From Planctomycetota bacterium (lineage in GTDB: Bacteria; Planctomycetota; UBA1135), in NCBI GenBank assembly GCA_004295085.1, contig SHNF01000013.1:1-64000 (forward strand): a stretch of 64,000 bases of DNA, in the 5' to 3' direction. Of this stretch, positions 34,487 through 46,862 are shown in pieces. The notes under the pieces are model-generated. The model ran no database searches. It worked only from the letters and a program-made list of their open reading frames with translations, and was not told where the DNA came from. The translations under genes and the position numbers were made by a program. The first letter of the stretch is position 1, and every line of letters begins with the position of its first letter.

Positions 34487-34759
34487 ATGAACAAGGCGGA
34501 TCTTAACCATTACGTGTGCACACGGCTGGCCACCACCCGGGCGTGCTCGGAGGAGATCGTGAGCGCCGTCCTGCGCGGGATCCAGGATGGAGTGCAGCGT
34601 GAAGGCCAGGTAGTCCTGGCCGGCTTCGGCTGCTTCCGCGCCCGGCGCCACGCCGAGCGGTTCGCCCGGCACCCGCGCACCGGCGTGCCGGTGCGGATCC
34701 CCGCCAGGGTCTCTGTGCAGTTCCGGGCCGCTCTGGCCTGGAAGCGGGAGCTGGAGTAG
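34487..34759 (+). CDS. HU/IHF-family DNA-binding protein
   Basis: Protein of 90 residues. MNKADLNHYV start, IVSAVLRGIQDGVQREGQVVLAGFGCFRARRHAER, then ARHPRTGVPVRIPARVSVQFRAALAWKREL match the HU/IHF fold: helix pair, beta saddle arm with the RHPRTG.PV.IPA tip, and C-terminal helix. The arm carries the Pro expected to intercalate DNA. HU and IHF cannot be told apart by eye; it may form a homodimer. The start is chosen for the MNKADL family motif; readings from 34301 overlap the histone-like gene and its terminator. Confidence 0.92.
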   Translation: MNKADLNHYVCTRLATTRACSEEIVSAVLRGIQDGVQREGQVVLAGFGCFRARRHAERFARHPRTGVPVRIPARVSVQFRAALAWKRELE

Positions 34760-34769
34760 CCGGCGCCGG

Positions 34770-36521
34770 CTAGGCGCCCACCGCCGCGGCCGTCTGCCGC
34801 AGCCGCTCCTTCTCCTCCTGGACGACTTCGTCCGGGATCTTCTGGAACAGCACGCCGGCCGCCCCCAGGGCGGCGCCGGCCGGCATGCGCGCCGGCGGGT
34901 GGCCCGGCGCCTCCGGACCCCAGGACAGGGCCGGCGCCACGGCGGCGGCACCCAGCATGCCGCGCAAGGTGGCGGCCGCGCCGGGACAGAACGGCGCGAA
35001 GCGCCGCGACAGCAGCTCGAGGTAGGCCAGGCAGCGCTCCAGGGCGTCGCCGCAGCGCGCCCGCTCCGCAGGCGCGCTGCTCTTGGCCAGCTTCCAGGGC
35101 GCCAGGGCGTCGAAGAACTGGTTCAGGGCGTCGCAGCCGCCGATCAAGGCCTTGCAGGCGGCCACGAACTCGTGGCGGTCCAGGTGCCCGCCCAGCTCGT
35201 GCCAGCTGCGGTCGGCGGCCTCCAGCAGCGGGTGCCGGTCCAGGCTGCCGCCGGCGGCGGGAACGCGGTTTGCGTAGCGGCGCTCGCAGAACTTGAGCAC
35301 GCGCGAGGCGAAGTTGCCGAGCTTGTCCGCCAGCAGCGAGTTGGTGACGCTCTGAAAGCCCTCCCAGGTGAACTCCGTGTCGGCGTTCTCCGGGCCGCTC
35401 CACAGCAGGTAGAAGCGCGCGGCGTCGCGGTGGAAGCGCGCGAAGAAGCGCTCGGTGTCCAGGTACCAGCCGCCGGAGGTGCTGAACTTGCGTCCCTGCA
35501 GGTTGTAGAACTCGTCGGCCGGCACCGCCCAGGGCAGGATGAAGGACTTGCCCTCCCAGGCGTCGCCCTGCCCCAGCAGCATGGCCGGAAACACAAGCAC
35601 GTGGAAGGCGATGTTGTCCTTGCCCATGAAGTGCACCAGGCGCGTCTCCGGATCCTGCCACCAGCGCCGCCACTGCTCCGGTTCGCCCTGGGCCGCGCAC
35701 CACTCCATGGTGGCGCTGAGGTACCCGATGGGGGCGTCGAACCACACATACAGGACCTTGCCGTCGGCTCCGGGGAGCGGCACCGGGATGCCCCAGGGCA
35801 GGTCGCGCGTGATCGGTCGCTCGCGCAGGTCGGCCAGCATGGACCGCACCTGGCCGACGACGTTCGCCTTCCAGGGCCGGTGCGGGTGCGCGGGGTCGCG
35901 GCCGTCGTACCAGTCCAGCAGGCCGGCCTGCAGCAGCCCGGGCAGGTCCAGGTACCAGTGCCGGGTGGGGCGCAGCACCGGGCGCGAGCCGTCCACCAGG
36001 CTGACCGGATTGCCGAGCTTGCGCGTGTCGATCCAGGCGCCGCAGCGCGGGCACTCGTCGCCGCGGGCCTGCTCATAGCCGCAGTTGGGACAAGTCCCCT
36101 GCAGGTAGCGGTCCGGCAGGAAGCGCTGCTGCGCCTCCGAGTACCACTGCTCCTCGACGCGCTCGTTCACGTAGCCGCGCTGGCGCAGCACCTCGAAGAA
36201 GCGCTGGCTCGCGGCCGCGTGGTAGGGGCAGCGCGAGGTACCGGTGAAGATGTCGAAGCCGATGCCGAAGCGGTCGAAGTAGGCCTTGATCTCGCGGTGC
36301 CAGCGCGCCACGTACTCCGCGTAGGAGACGCCTTCCTGCTCGGCCTTCAGCGTGATCGCCACGCCGTGCTCGTCGGTGCCGCACACGTACAGCACTTCCT
36401 CGCCGCGGGCGCGCAGGTAGCGCACGTACACGTCCGCCGGCAGGTAGGCGCCGGCGACGTGGCCGAAGTGAATGGGGCCGTTGGCGTACGGCAGCGCCGA
36501 AGTCACGAGGTACCGCGGCAT
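34770..36521 (-). CDS. metG: methionyl-tRNA synthetase
   Basis: Class I tRNA synthetase of 583 residues charging methionine to tRNA-Met. Landmarks: HFGH (18-21, HIGH motif), the zinc knuckle CPNC...CPRC (Cys144, 147, 157, 160), KFSTS (345-349, KMSKS motif) and the LPWGIPVPLPG piece. The C-terminal tRNA-binding dimerisation domain of E. coli MetG is absent, as in many bacteria. TATGCT ends nine bases before the ATG with no Shine-Dalgarno. The frame stays open far upstream, antisense to the following genes, but only this region matches MetG. Confidence 0.95.
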   Translation of the reverse strand: MPRYLVTSALPYANGPIHFGHVAGAYLPADVYVRYLRARGEEVLYVCGTDEHGVAITLKAEQEGVSYAEYVARWHREIKAYFDRFGIGFDIFTGTSRCPYHAAASQRFFEVLRQRGYVNERVEEQWYSEAQQRFLPDRYLQGTCPNCGYEQARGDECPRCGAWIDTRKLGNPVSLVDGSRPVLRPTRHWYLDLPGLLQAGLLDWYDGRDPAHPHRPWKANVVGQVRSMLADLRERPITRDLPWGIPVPLPGADGKVLYVWFDAPIGYLSATMEWCAAQGEPEQWRRWWQDPETRLVHFMGKDNIAFHVLVFPAMLLGQGDAWEGKSFILPWAVPADEFYNLQGRKFSTSGGWYLDTERFFARFHRDAARFYLLWSGPENADTEFTWEGFQSVTNSLLADKLGNFASRVLKFCERRYANRVPAAGGSLDRHPLLEAADRSWHELGGHLDRHEFVAACKALIGGCDALNQFFDALAPWKLAKSSAPAERARCGDALERCLAYLELLSRRFAPFCPGAAATLRGMLGAAAVAPALSWGPEAPGHPPARMPAGAALGAAGVLFQKIPDEVVQEEKERLRQTAAAVGA

Positions 36522-36563
36522 GTCTGGGGTAGCATAGCTGCCCCGTTTTTCCGGCCCCGCCCC

Positions 36564-37736
36564 ATGCAACCCTTCCAAGAGCTCGACTACTACGCGCTGG
36601 ACGACCTCCTGACCGAGGAAGAGAGGATGGTCCGCGAGCAGGTGCGCTCCTTCGTGGACGAGCGCGTGCTTCCGATCGTCGCCGCCCACTGGGAGGCGGG
36701 CACGTATCCCGGCGAGCTCAACCTGGAGATGGCACGCCTCGGCATGTTCGGCCCCGCCATCCCCGAGCAGTACGGCGGCGCCGGCCTGGGCGCGGTGGCC
36801 TACGGCCTCATCTGCCAGGAGCTGGAGCGCGGCGATTCCGGCATCCGCTCCTCGGCCAGCGTGCAGGGCTCGCTCGTCATGTACCCGATCCACGCCTACG
36901 GCAGCGAGGAGCAGAAGCGCGCCTGGCTGCCGCGCCTGGCCTCCGGCGAGGTGATCGGCTGCTTCGGCCTGACCGAGCCCGATTTCGGCAGCAACCCGGG
37001 CGGCATGCGCACCCGCTGCCGGCGCAGCGGCGCCGAGTGGATCCTGGACGGCCGCAAGATGTGGATCACCAACGGCACCAGCGCCGGCCTGGCGCTGGTC
37101 TGGGCCAAGGACGAGCAGGACGTCGTGCGCGGCTTCCTGGTCGAGGCCGACCGCAAGGGCTTCTCCGCCCCCGAAACGCGGCACAAGTGGTCGTTCCGCT
37201 GCTCGGTGACCAGCGAGCTGGTGCTGGAAGGCGTGCGCGTGCCCGAGTCCGGCCGCCTGCCGGAGGCCCAGGGCCTCAAGGCGCCGCTGTCGTGCCTGAC
37301 CCAGGCGCGCTACGGCATCGCCTGGGGCGCGATCGGCGCCGCGCAGGCCTGCTTCGACGAGGTGCGCAACTACACGCTGCAGCGCCAGGTCTTCGACAAG
37401 CCGCTGGCCGGCTTCCAGCTCACCCAGGAGAAGCTGGCCGACATGGCCACCGAGATCACCAAGGCGCAGCTCCTGGCCTGGCGCCTGGGCCAGCTCAAGG
37501 AGCGCGGCCAGGCCACGCCGGCGCGCGTTTCCATGGCCAAGCGCAACAACGTGCACATGGCGCTGCAGATCGCCCGCAGCGCCCGCGGCCTGCTCGGCGC
37601 CAACGGCATCACGCTCGAGTACCACACCGGCCGCCACCTCTGCAACCTCGAGACCGTGCTGACGTACGAGGGCACCCACGAGATCCACACGCTGACCATC
37701 GGCGAGGCCGTCACGGGCATCCCGGCGTACCGCTAG
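36564..37736 (+). CDS. acyl-CoA dehydrogenase, glutaryl-CoA dehydrogenase-like
   Basis: FAD enzyme of 390 residues. Landmarks: FGPAIPEQYGGAGLGAVAYGL, CFGLTEPDFGSNPGGMRT (FAD and substrate loop), WITNGTSAGLALVWAK, and near the end TYEGTHEIHTLTIGEAVTGI, which carries the catalytic Glu in the position used by glutaryl-CoA and short-chain dehydrogenases. Glutaryl-CoA or a related acyl-CoA in amino acid or fatty acid breakdown is the likely substrate. Oriented away from metG with 42 bases between starts. No electron-transfer flavoprotein gene is nearby. Confidence 0.9.
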   Translation: MQPFQELDYYALDDLLTEEERMVREQVRSFVDERVLPIVAAHWEAGTYPGELNLEMARLGMFGPAIPEQYGGAGLGAVAYGLICQELERGDSGIRSSASVQGSLVMYPIHAYGSEEQKRAWLPRLASGEVIGCFGLTEPDFGSNPGGMRTRCRRSGAEWILDGRKMWITNGTSAGLALVWAKDEQDVVRGFLVEADRKGFSAPETRHKWSFRCSVTSELVLEGVRVPESGRLPEAQGLKAPLSCLTQARYGIAWGAIGAAQACFDEVRNYTLQRQVFDKPLAGFQLTQEKLADMATEITKAQLLAWRLGQLKERGQATPARVSMAKRNNVHMALQIARSARGLLGANGITLEYHTGRHLCNLETVLTYEGTHEIHTLTIGEAVTGIPAYR

Positions 37737-37793
37737 TCTGCGCCGGATACGGCAGAATGGGCGCGGCGGCACGCCGGCCGCAGCGCCAATGGC

Positions 37794-39539
37794 ATGCACA
37801 ATCTCGACCTGATCCTGACCCTCACGGGCAGTCTGGCCGCGGCGCTGGCCTTCGGCTACATCACGCACCGGCTGGGCCTCTCGCCCATCGTCGGCTACCT
37901 CCTGGCCGGGATCGCGGTGAGCTCCAACACCCCCGGCTTCGTGGCCAACCGCGAGCTGGCCGGGCAGATGGCCGAGATCGGCGTCATCCTGCTGATGTTC
38001 GGCGTGGGCCTGCACTTCCAGCTCAAGGAGCTGCTGGCGGTGCGCCGCATCGCCATCCCGGGCTCGATCATCCAGAGCCTGTTCGCGACCGCGCTCGGCA
38101 CCGTCGTGGCCGTGGTCTTCGGCTGGGGCTGGACCGCCGGCGTCGTGTACGGCCTGGCCATCTCGGTGGCGAGCACCGTGGTGCTGACGCGCGTGCTGGC
38201 CGACAACAACGACCTGCACACGCCGACGGGCCACATCGCGGTCGGCTGGCTGGTGATGGAGGACCTGTTCACGGTCCTCATCCTCGTGCTGCTGCCGGCG
38301 CTGTTCGGCGGCGCAGCGGCGAGTTCCGGCCGCGTGCCGCTGGCCCTCGGCCTGGCCGTGCTCAAGATCGCGGCCCTGGTGGGCTTCACCTTCACCGTGG
38401 GCACCCGCCTGATCCCCTGGGTGCTGCGGCGGATCGCCGGTACGCAATCGCGCGAGCTGTTCACGCTCACGGTGCTGGTGGTGGTGCTCGGCATCGCCGT
38501 CGGCTCGGCCGCGCTGTTCGGCGTGTCCATGGCCCTCGGCGCGTTCCTGGCCGGGATGATCGTGGGTCGCTCCGACTTCAGCCTGCGCGCCGCGTCGGAG
38601 GCTCTGCCCATGCGCGACGCCTTCGCCGTGCTCTTCTTCGTGTCCGTGGGCATGCTGTTCGACCCCGGCCAGCTCCTGGAGGCTCCGGAGGTCATCCTGC
38701 TCACGCTTGCCATCGTCCTGCTGGGCAAACCGGCTGCGGCCTTCGCCATCGTCCTGGCCCGCGGCTACCCCGTGCACACCGCCCTCGCGGTGGCCGTGGC
38801 CCTGGCGCAGATCGGCGAGTTCTCCTTCCTGCTGGCCGCGCTGGGCCGCGAGCTGCACGTGCTCCCCGATGCCGCGGTGAACGCGCTGGTGGCCGCCGCC
38901 ATCGTCTCCATCTCCCTCAACCCGCTGCTGTACCGGCTGATCGACCCGCTGGAAGCCTGGGCCAGGCGCCGGCCGCGCCTGCGGCGCTGGATGATCGCGC
39001 GCGTCCGGGCGTCCGCCGTTCCGGAGTCCGCGGGCGCTGCCGACGGCGACTCCGTCTGGAAGCCGAGCCACCGCGCCATCGTGGTCGGCTACGGTCCCGT
39101 GGGCCGCACGGTCACGCGCCTGCTGCGCGAGAACGGCGTGGAGCCGACCATCATCGAGATGAACCTGGACACCGTGCGCCAGTTGCGCGCCGAAGGCATG
39201 CCCGCGGTGTACGGCCACGCCGGCCACCGTGAAACCCTGGAAGGCGCCGGCGTGGACCGGGCCGGCACCCTGGTCCTCAGCGCCTCCGGCATCCGGGACG
39301 CCGAGGAGGTCATCCGCGTGGCCCGGGAGCTGAACCCCGACATCCGCGTGCTGGCGCGCACCGCCTACCTGCGCGAGCGTCCGGCCCTGCACGACGCCGG
39401 GGCCAACCAGGTGTTCGCCGGCGAAGGTGAAGTCGCTCTGGCCATGACCGAGTCCATCCTGCGCGAGCTCGGCGCCACGCCCGACCAGATCGACCGCGAG
39501 CGCGAGCGCCTGCACGTCGAGCTGTTCGGCTCCAAGTGA
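37794..39539 (+). CDS. KefB/YbaL-type monovalent cation:proton antiporter
   Basis: Membrane protein of 581 residues with about twelve helices, CPA2 family, followed by a cytoplasmic TrkA-N/RCK domain (VVGYGPVGRTVTRLL nucleotide loop at about 425, then IIEMNLDTVRQLRAEGMPAVYGHA). VGWLVMEDLFTVLILVLLPALFG is the YbaL-like segment. Likely exchanges K+ or Na+ for protons, with NAD(H) or another ligand gating through the RCK domain. The start MHNLDLILTL is chosen for the first hydrophobic helix. A C-terminal tail ends DRERERLHVELFGSK. Confidence 0.92.
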   Translation: MHNLDLILTLTGSLAAALAFGYITHRLGLSPIVGYLLAGIAVSSNTPGFVANRELAGQMAEIGVILLMFGVGLHFQLKELLAVRRIAIPGSIIQSLFATALGTVVAVVFGWGWTAGVVYGLAISVASTVVLTRVLADNNDLHTPTGHIAVGWLVMEDLFTVLILVLLPALFGGAAASSGRVPLALGLAVLKIAALVGFTFTVGTRLIPWVLRRIAGTQSRELFTLTVLVVVLGIAVGSAALFGVSMALGAFLAGMIVGRSDFSLRAASEALPMRDAFAVLFFVSVGMLFDPGQLLEAPEVILLTLAIVLLGKPAAAFAIVLARGYPVHTALAVAVALAQIGEFSFLLAALGRELHVLPDAAVNALVAAAIVSISLNPLLYRLIDPLEAWARRRPRLRRWMIARVRASAVPESAGAADGDSVWKPSHRAIVVGYGPVGRTVTRLLRENGVEPTIIEMNLDTVRQLRAEGMPAVYGHAGHRETLEGAGVDRAGTLVLSASGIRDAEEVIRVARELNPDIRVLARTAYLRERPALHDAGANQVFAGEGEVALAMTESILRELGATPDQIDRERERLHVELFGSK

Positions 39540-39569
39540 GCGCGGTTCCGCGCCTGCTATCCTCGTTGC

Positions 39570-40364
39570 ATGCACCTTTTCCTCATTCCGCTGCTCGCGA
39601 GCCTGCAGGACCCGGCGGATCCGGTCAAGACACGGCTGGAGAGCTCGCCGCGCCATCACGAGTGGGTGGACGTGGAGCGCGGCGAGCGGACGCTGCGCTG
39701 CTTCGTCGCCTATCCCGAGAGCAAGGACAAGGTCGCGGCCGTGCTCGTGATCCACGAGAACAAGGGGCTGACCGACTGGGTGCGCGGAGTGGCCGACCAG
39801 CTGGCCGAGGCGGGCTACCTGGCGATCGCGCCCGACCTGCTCTCCGGCGCCGGGCCGAAAGGCGGCAACACCGACGGCTTCGAGAGCGTGGACGCGGCCA
39901 CGCAGGCGCTCTACAAGCTCGATCCGGCCCAGGTGAGCGCCGACCTGAACGCCGTGGCCGACGCCGCGCTCAAGATTCCTTCCTGCAACGGCAAGCTGTT
40001 CGTCTCGGGCTTCTGCTGGGGCGGCAGCCAGACCTTCGACTTCGCGACCAGGCGCAAGGGCCTGCAGGGGGCCTTCGTCTTCTACGGCAGCGCACCGAAG
40101 GACGAGAATGCACTCAGCACCATCGAGTGCCCGGTCTACGGCTTCTACGGCGAGGACGACGCCCGCATCACCGCCGGCGTGCCCGCGACCGCCGAGTCCA
40201 TGAAGAAGGCCGGCAAGACCTATGACCCGGTGGTCTACGACGGCGCCGGGCACGGCTTCCTGCGCTCCGGCGAGGCCGCCGACGCCTCCGAGGCCAACCG
40301 CAAGGCCCGCGAGCAGGCCTGGGCGCGCTGGAAGGAGTTGCTGGGCGCGTCCGGCGCGAAGTAG
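39570..40364 (+). CDS. exported dienelactone hydrolase family protein
   Basis: Alpha/beta hydrolase of 264 residues. The DLH triad is present: Cys149 in SGFCWGGSQ, an acid in YGEDDARI near 196-198, and His228 in DGAGHGFLR. The first 12 residues (MHLFLIPLLASL) are short and hydrophobic and may be a weak signal peptide, so export is uncertain. TATCCT ends six bases before the ATG with no Shine-Dalgarno, suggesting a leaderless mRNA. Dienelactone hydrolase activity or a general esterase role is possible; substrate is unknown. Confidence 0.85.
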   Translation: MHLFLIPLLASLQDPADPVKTRLESSPRHHEWVDVERGERTLRCFVAYPESKDKVAAVLVIHENKGLTDWVRGVADQLAEAGYLAIAPDLLSGAGPKGGNTDGFESVDAATQALYKLDPAQVSADLNAVADAALKIPSCNGKLFVSGFCWGGSQTFDFATRRKGLQGAFVFYGSAPKDENALSTIECPVYGFYGEDDARITAGVPATAESMKKAGKTYDPVVYDGAGHGFLRSGEAADASEANRKAREQAWARWKELLGASGAK

Positions 40365-40374
40365 GCACGCTCGA

Positions 40375-40815
40375 TTGACCCCTAGCTCCGAGGACCGTGG
40401 CACTTCGTGCCAGAATGGCACCAAGCGCCACGGTTTGGCGTGGCGCCTGACCTCCGCCCACGCCTGGATCTTCGGAGTTTTGCTGGTGGTGTTCAGCGTG
40501 CTCACGTTCCTTCTCGTCCACGCGGGCTCCGACCCGGGTCCTGATCACTGGCGGCACGTGGCACAGACGACGGCGGCCACAGCGGTCGGACCGTTCACCG
40601 GGGCGATTGCGCGCGATTGGCAGTCGTGTTGTGCTCGGTTCTCCTGGAGCCTGGCGCCGTACGCGGGCACTGCCCTCGCCGCGGGGATCCTGCTGCAACT
40701 CCTGCCATTTCCACCCGGCCGGGGATGGAATCGGGCGCGCCTCGCGGCTTGGGGTGCGGGGTGGACGGCCTGGTTCGGCGCCGGCATCGTTTCCTTCGCA
40801 CACGCGCTCGAGTGA
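40375..40815 (+). CDS. small predicted membrane protein
   Basis: Possible protein of about 146 residues with a TTG start (40375), ten bases after the hydrolase stop. It shows one long hydrophobic segment (WIFGVLLVVFSVLTFLLV) and two weaker ones (PYAGTALAAGILLQLL, WGAGWTAWFGAGIVSFA). No family is recognised. The start is uncertain because no ATG or GTG lies in a suitable place. Codon use looks plausible but less typical than neighbours; it could still be non-coding. Confidence 0.45.
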   Translation: MTPSSEDRGTSCQNGTKRHGLAWRLTSAHAWIFGVLLVVFSVLTFLLVHAGSDPGPDHWRHVAQTTAATAVGPFTGAIARDWQSCCARFSWSLAPYAGTALAAGILLQLLPFPPGRGWNRARLAAWGAGWTAWFGAGIVSFAHALE

Positions 40816-40835
40816 GATGGCGCCGCGTGCCACGC

Positions 40836-41243
40836 TCAGCGCGGCGGCAGCGGCCCCGCCGGCACGCCGTTGATCGCCACGCCCTCGGCCGAGACTGTCA
40901 CGCGGTCCCCGGACTGCAGCGGGCCGTAACGCCTAGGTCCGATGCTGAGGTGGTCGCCCTGGAGCTCGAAGGAGTGCCCGTTCAGAGTGGCGAGCTCCTG
41001 GCTCTCACCCCCCGAGGTGCTGGTGATCGTGCACTCGTAGCGGACGCCCGGAAGGATGTCGAGGACCACGCCGCTGTAGCTGAGGTCCGGCAGGGGCTCG
41101 TCGGCGTTGAGGACCCGCACCATCATGGGCAGCGGTGCGTCCGTGCTGTCATCGCGCGCGGACTTGGAGCAGGCGGCCGGGAAAGCCAGCACCAGCAGCG
41201 AGCCGGTCGTCAACCATGAGCAGCGCATGGGGCAGGATTCCAA
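40836..41243 (-). CDS. small predicted lipoprotein, end of the kdsB-pyrG operon
   Basis: Protein of 135 residues with an N-terminal signal (LLVLAFPAACSKS, a near-lipobox; position -3 is Pro, which is unusual). The rest is a compact beta-rich domain with no family I know (YSGVVLDILPGVRYECTITS, IGPRRYGPLQSGDRVTVSAEG). It begins at the base following the M61-like stop, so it is probably the last gene of the operon. Role unknown. Confidence 0.6.
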   Translation of the reverse strand: MESCPMRCSWLTTGSLLVLAFPAACSKSARDDSTDAPLPMMVRVLNADEPLPDLSYSGVVLDILPGVRYECTITSTSGGESQELATLNGHSFELQGDHLSIGPRRYGPLQSGDRVTVSAEGVAINGVPAGPLPPR

Positions 41244-42935
41244 TCACAACTGGCTGCAGTCGCTCACGCCAGCGCGCGGCACGAAGCGCGGCACCTCGAA
41301 GGCCGCGCCGCGCGGCAGGTAGGCGATCGTGCGCTGCTTGCCGTCCTCGCGGATGGTGAACTGCGCCTCCTTGCCGGTGTCGCCGTGGTACACGCTCCAG
41401 GTCAGCAGCTCCTGGCCCTCCTGCAGGCCCGCGGCCTCGGCGCTCGATCCGGCGCGCAGGCCGTGCACCGTCTTTTCCTGCATCGAGCGCTCCAGGTCGA
41501 AACCGAGATCGAAGGCGTGGGCGGTCACGCGCTCGAGCGCGAGGCACGGCGCGAACAGGTCGTCGGGGACCTGCGCCATTGCGCCGTCCACGACGATGCG
41601 GCGGATCCGCTCCATGGCCTCGGCCCCCGCGCGCTCCGCGAACTTGCCGAGCAGCGCCTCGGTGCCGGCGCGGCGGCCGTCCCGGCGCGCCTCCGCCAGC
41701 AGCTCGCGCATGACGTCGTCCAGGCTTTGCGTGCCGCTCGAGGCCGTTCGGATCGCGTGGTCCACCAGCATGGCGACCACGTCGCCGCGCAGATAAGGCA
41801 GCTTCTGGACCTGCGGATCGCTCCAGAACTGCTCGCGGATGCGCTCGTTGGGCGCGTCGCGCACCGGACTGGTCAGGTAGGAGCGCAGCGCGTCGCTGGC
41901 GGAGTCGGCGTAGCGGCGCAGGCCGGTGAGACCGGCGCGCAGCAGCAGCCGGCGCGCGTAGAAGTTGGTGAAGCCCTCCGAGAACCAGTAGCCGAGCTCC
42001 TCCGGCTCCTCCAGCCGGATGGTGATGCCGTTCCAGTCGTGGAACATCTCGTGGGCCAGCAGCTCGGCCATGCTCATGCCGCCGGCCCCTTCCAGCACGG
42101 CGTTCGGATGCAGCGCCAGCGAGAAGCAGTTGCTGAGGCCGGTCCCGCTCATGTTGGCGGACTCCGGCGGCAGCTCGGGGCCGGCCGGGATCAGGCTGAT
42201 CCAGTAGAAAGGCCGCTCGAAGTCCTGGAAGAAGGCGCGCTCCGCCTCGACGATCGACGCGGCGAGCGCGAGGAAGTCGGCGTCCTCGAAGCCCCACTCG
42301 TCGCCGCTCAGGCTGACGAGCAGCGGACTGCCGCGCACCTCGCGCTGCTGCAGCCGCAGCCGGCCGGCGGCGTAGAGCGCGTGGCGCACGCGGTCCAGGG
42401 TGGTGGCGGTCTCCAGCGCCCCCTCCTGCGGCAGGCCGAAGGAGCAGGCCGTCTTCCAGCCGGCGTCCTCGAAGCCGCGCCAGCGGAAGCGGACCGTTCT
42501 CTCGAGCTCGCCATCGAAGTGCTCCGGCAGGAACAGCGCCAGGTAGCCGACCGTGTGGAACAAGGATTCGTTCAGGATCGGCCGGCGGAACACTCCGGGA
42601 TCGCCGGAGGCCTGATGGTCGTTGGCCGGGATGCGGTAGCGCAGCGCCAGCCGCTCGCCGGGATCGTGGCGGACGCGCCAGCGGTGCGGGGCCGGCGTCT
42701 CCAGCTCGAGCTCGCGGCCGTCGCGGCCGCTGATCCCGATCGGCGCCAGATCGGTGCCGCCACCCTGCACCCCGCCCCAGTTCTCGCTGAGCAGGAACAC
42801 GGTCTCGCCCGAGGCGGCGCCCGTGGCCGCGACGGCGATCTCGACCAGGAGCTCGGGCTCGCGCAGCAGCGCGAACCCGATCTCGACGTCGCCGTCCGCC
42901 TGCGCGAACGCGAGCAGCAGTCCGAGGACGGGCAC
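41244..42935 (-). CDS. M61-like (glycyl aminopeptidase type) zinc peptidase with PDZ-like tail
   Basis: Protein of 563 residues, GTG start. HEMFHDWN (295-302) and WFSEGFTNFYA with Glu320 give the zinc ligands and catalytic Glu of gluzincins in the M61 style. The N-terminal 250 residues are beta-rich; the C-terminus has a PDZ-like piece (GSSAEAAGLQEGQELLTWSV). A weak signal (MPVLGLLLAFAQAD) suggests export. It follows DUF1844 by five bases in the operon. Substrate peptides are unknown; a housekeeping or envelope peptidase is likely. Confidence 0.8.
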   Translation of the reverse strand: MPVLGLLLAFAQADGDVEIGFALLREPELLVEIAVAATGAASGETVFLLSENWGGVQGGGTDLAPIGISGRDGRELELETPAPHRWRVRHDPGERLALRYRIPANDHQASGDPGVFRRPILNESLFHTVGYLALFLPEHFDGELERTVRFRWRGFEDAGWKTACSFGLPQEGALETATTLDRVRHALYAAGRLRLQQREVRGSPLLVSLSGDEWGFEDADFLALAASIVEAERAFFQDFERPFYWISLIPAGPELPPESANMSGTGLSNCFSLALHPNAVLEGAGGMSMAELLAHEMFHDWNGITIRLEEPEELGYWFSEGFTNFYARRLLLRAGLTGLRRYADSASDALRSYLTSPVRDAPNERIREQFWSDPQVQKLPYLRGDVVAMLVDHAIRTASSGTQSLDDVMRELLAEARRDGRRAGTEALLGKFAERAGAEAMERIRRIVVDGAMAQVPDDLFAPCLALERVTAHAFDLGFDLERSMQEKTVHGLRAGSSAEAAGLQEGQELLTWSVYHGDTGKEAQFTIREDGKQRTIAYLPRGAAFEVPRFVPRAGVSDCSQL

Positions 42936-42940
42936 GAGGC

Positions 42941-46192
<3,252 letters not shown>

Positions 46193-46259
46193 CTCGAGGT
46201 TGCAGGAGGTGCCTGCGACCTGACAATCTTCTCCCCGGAACGCTGCGCCCGCAAGACCG

Positions 46260-46862
46260 ATGAGCTCCCGCCGCCGCTTCACCTGGCGCAAGGCCGCCGT
46301 GTTCGCCAGCGGGCTGCTGCTCGTGTCCCTGGCCGATCCCCGGCCCGCAAGCTTCGCGGCCGGCTGCTGCCTGGTGGCGGCGGCCTGGGCCTTGCGCATC
46401 TGGGCCTTTGGCCACCTGGAGAAGAACGTGGTGCTGGTGACCTCGGGACCTTACGCCCATACCCGGAACCCGGCCTATCTGGGCTCTTTCCTGGCCCTGG
46501 TGGGCGTGTGCCTGGCCGCTGGCAATCCCGAGACCACCCGCGGCCGCCTGGTGTGGGCGGCCGCGGCGCTGCTCCTGCTGGTGTTCCTCGGCGCTTACCT
46601 GCCGCGCAAGTTCCAGCGCGAGTACCCGCGGCTGCGCGCCCTGTTCGGACCCGAGTTCGAGCGCCACGCCGCCAACGTGCCCGACTTCTTCCCGCGCCTG
46701 ACGCGCTGGCCCGAAGCCAGCCCGCGCCGCTTCTCCTGGCAGCGCGTCGGCGAGAACCACGAGTGGCCCTGGGGCCTGGTCCTGACGCTGGTGCTGGCGG
46801 CGCTCTGGTTCGCGCCGCGGTGGTCGCCCCTGGCGCGGCTGTGGAACGGAGATGGCGGCTGA
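46260..46862 (+). CDS. isoprenylcysteine carboxyl methyltransferase (ICMT/PEMT)-family membrane protein
   Basis: Integral membrane protein of 200 residues with four hydrophobic segments. TSGPYAHTRNPAYLGSFLALVGV carries the RNPxYLG signature of ICMT and phospholipid methyltransferases, and YPRLRALFGPEFERHAANVPDFFPRL the matching C-terminal piece. Substrate in bacteria is usually unknown; phospholipids or another lipid is likely. Its stop overlaps the next gene's ATG, so the two are translated together. A weak promoter (TTGCAG, 16 bases, GACAAT at 46222-46227) precedes it. Confidence 0.8.
   Translation: MSSRRRFTWRKAAVFASGLLLVSLADPRPASFAAGCCLVAAAWALRIWAFGHLEKNVVLVTSGPYAHTRNPAYLGSFLALVGVCLAAGNPETTRGRLVWAAAALLLLVFLGAYLPRKFQREYPRLRALFGPEFERHAANVPDFFPRLTRWPEASPRRFSWQRVGENHEWPWGLVLTLVLAALWFAPRWSPLARLWNGDGG

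Noticed and set aside
34899-36563. A plus-strand frame joined to the acyl-CoA dehydrogenase
   Set aside because: It is antisense to metG; the dehydrogenase family start is MQPFQELDYY at 36564.
34770-40505. A continuous open frame of 1911 codons on the minus strand
   Set aside because: Only the part up to 36521 matches MetG. The rest is antisense to the acyl-CoA dehydrogenase, antiporter and hydrolase genes, with the His/Gln/Arg-rich composition typical of antisense frames in GC-rich DNA.
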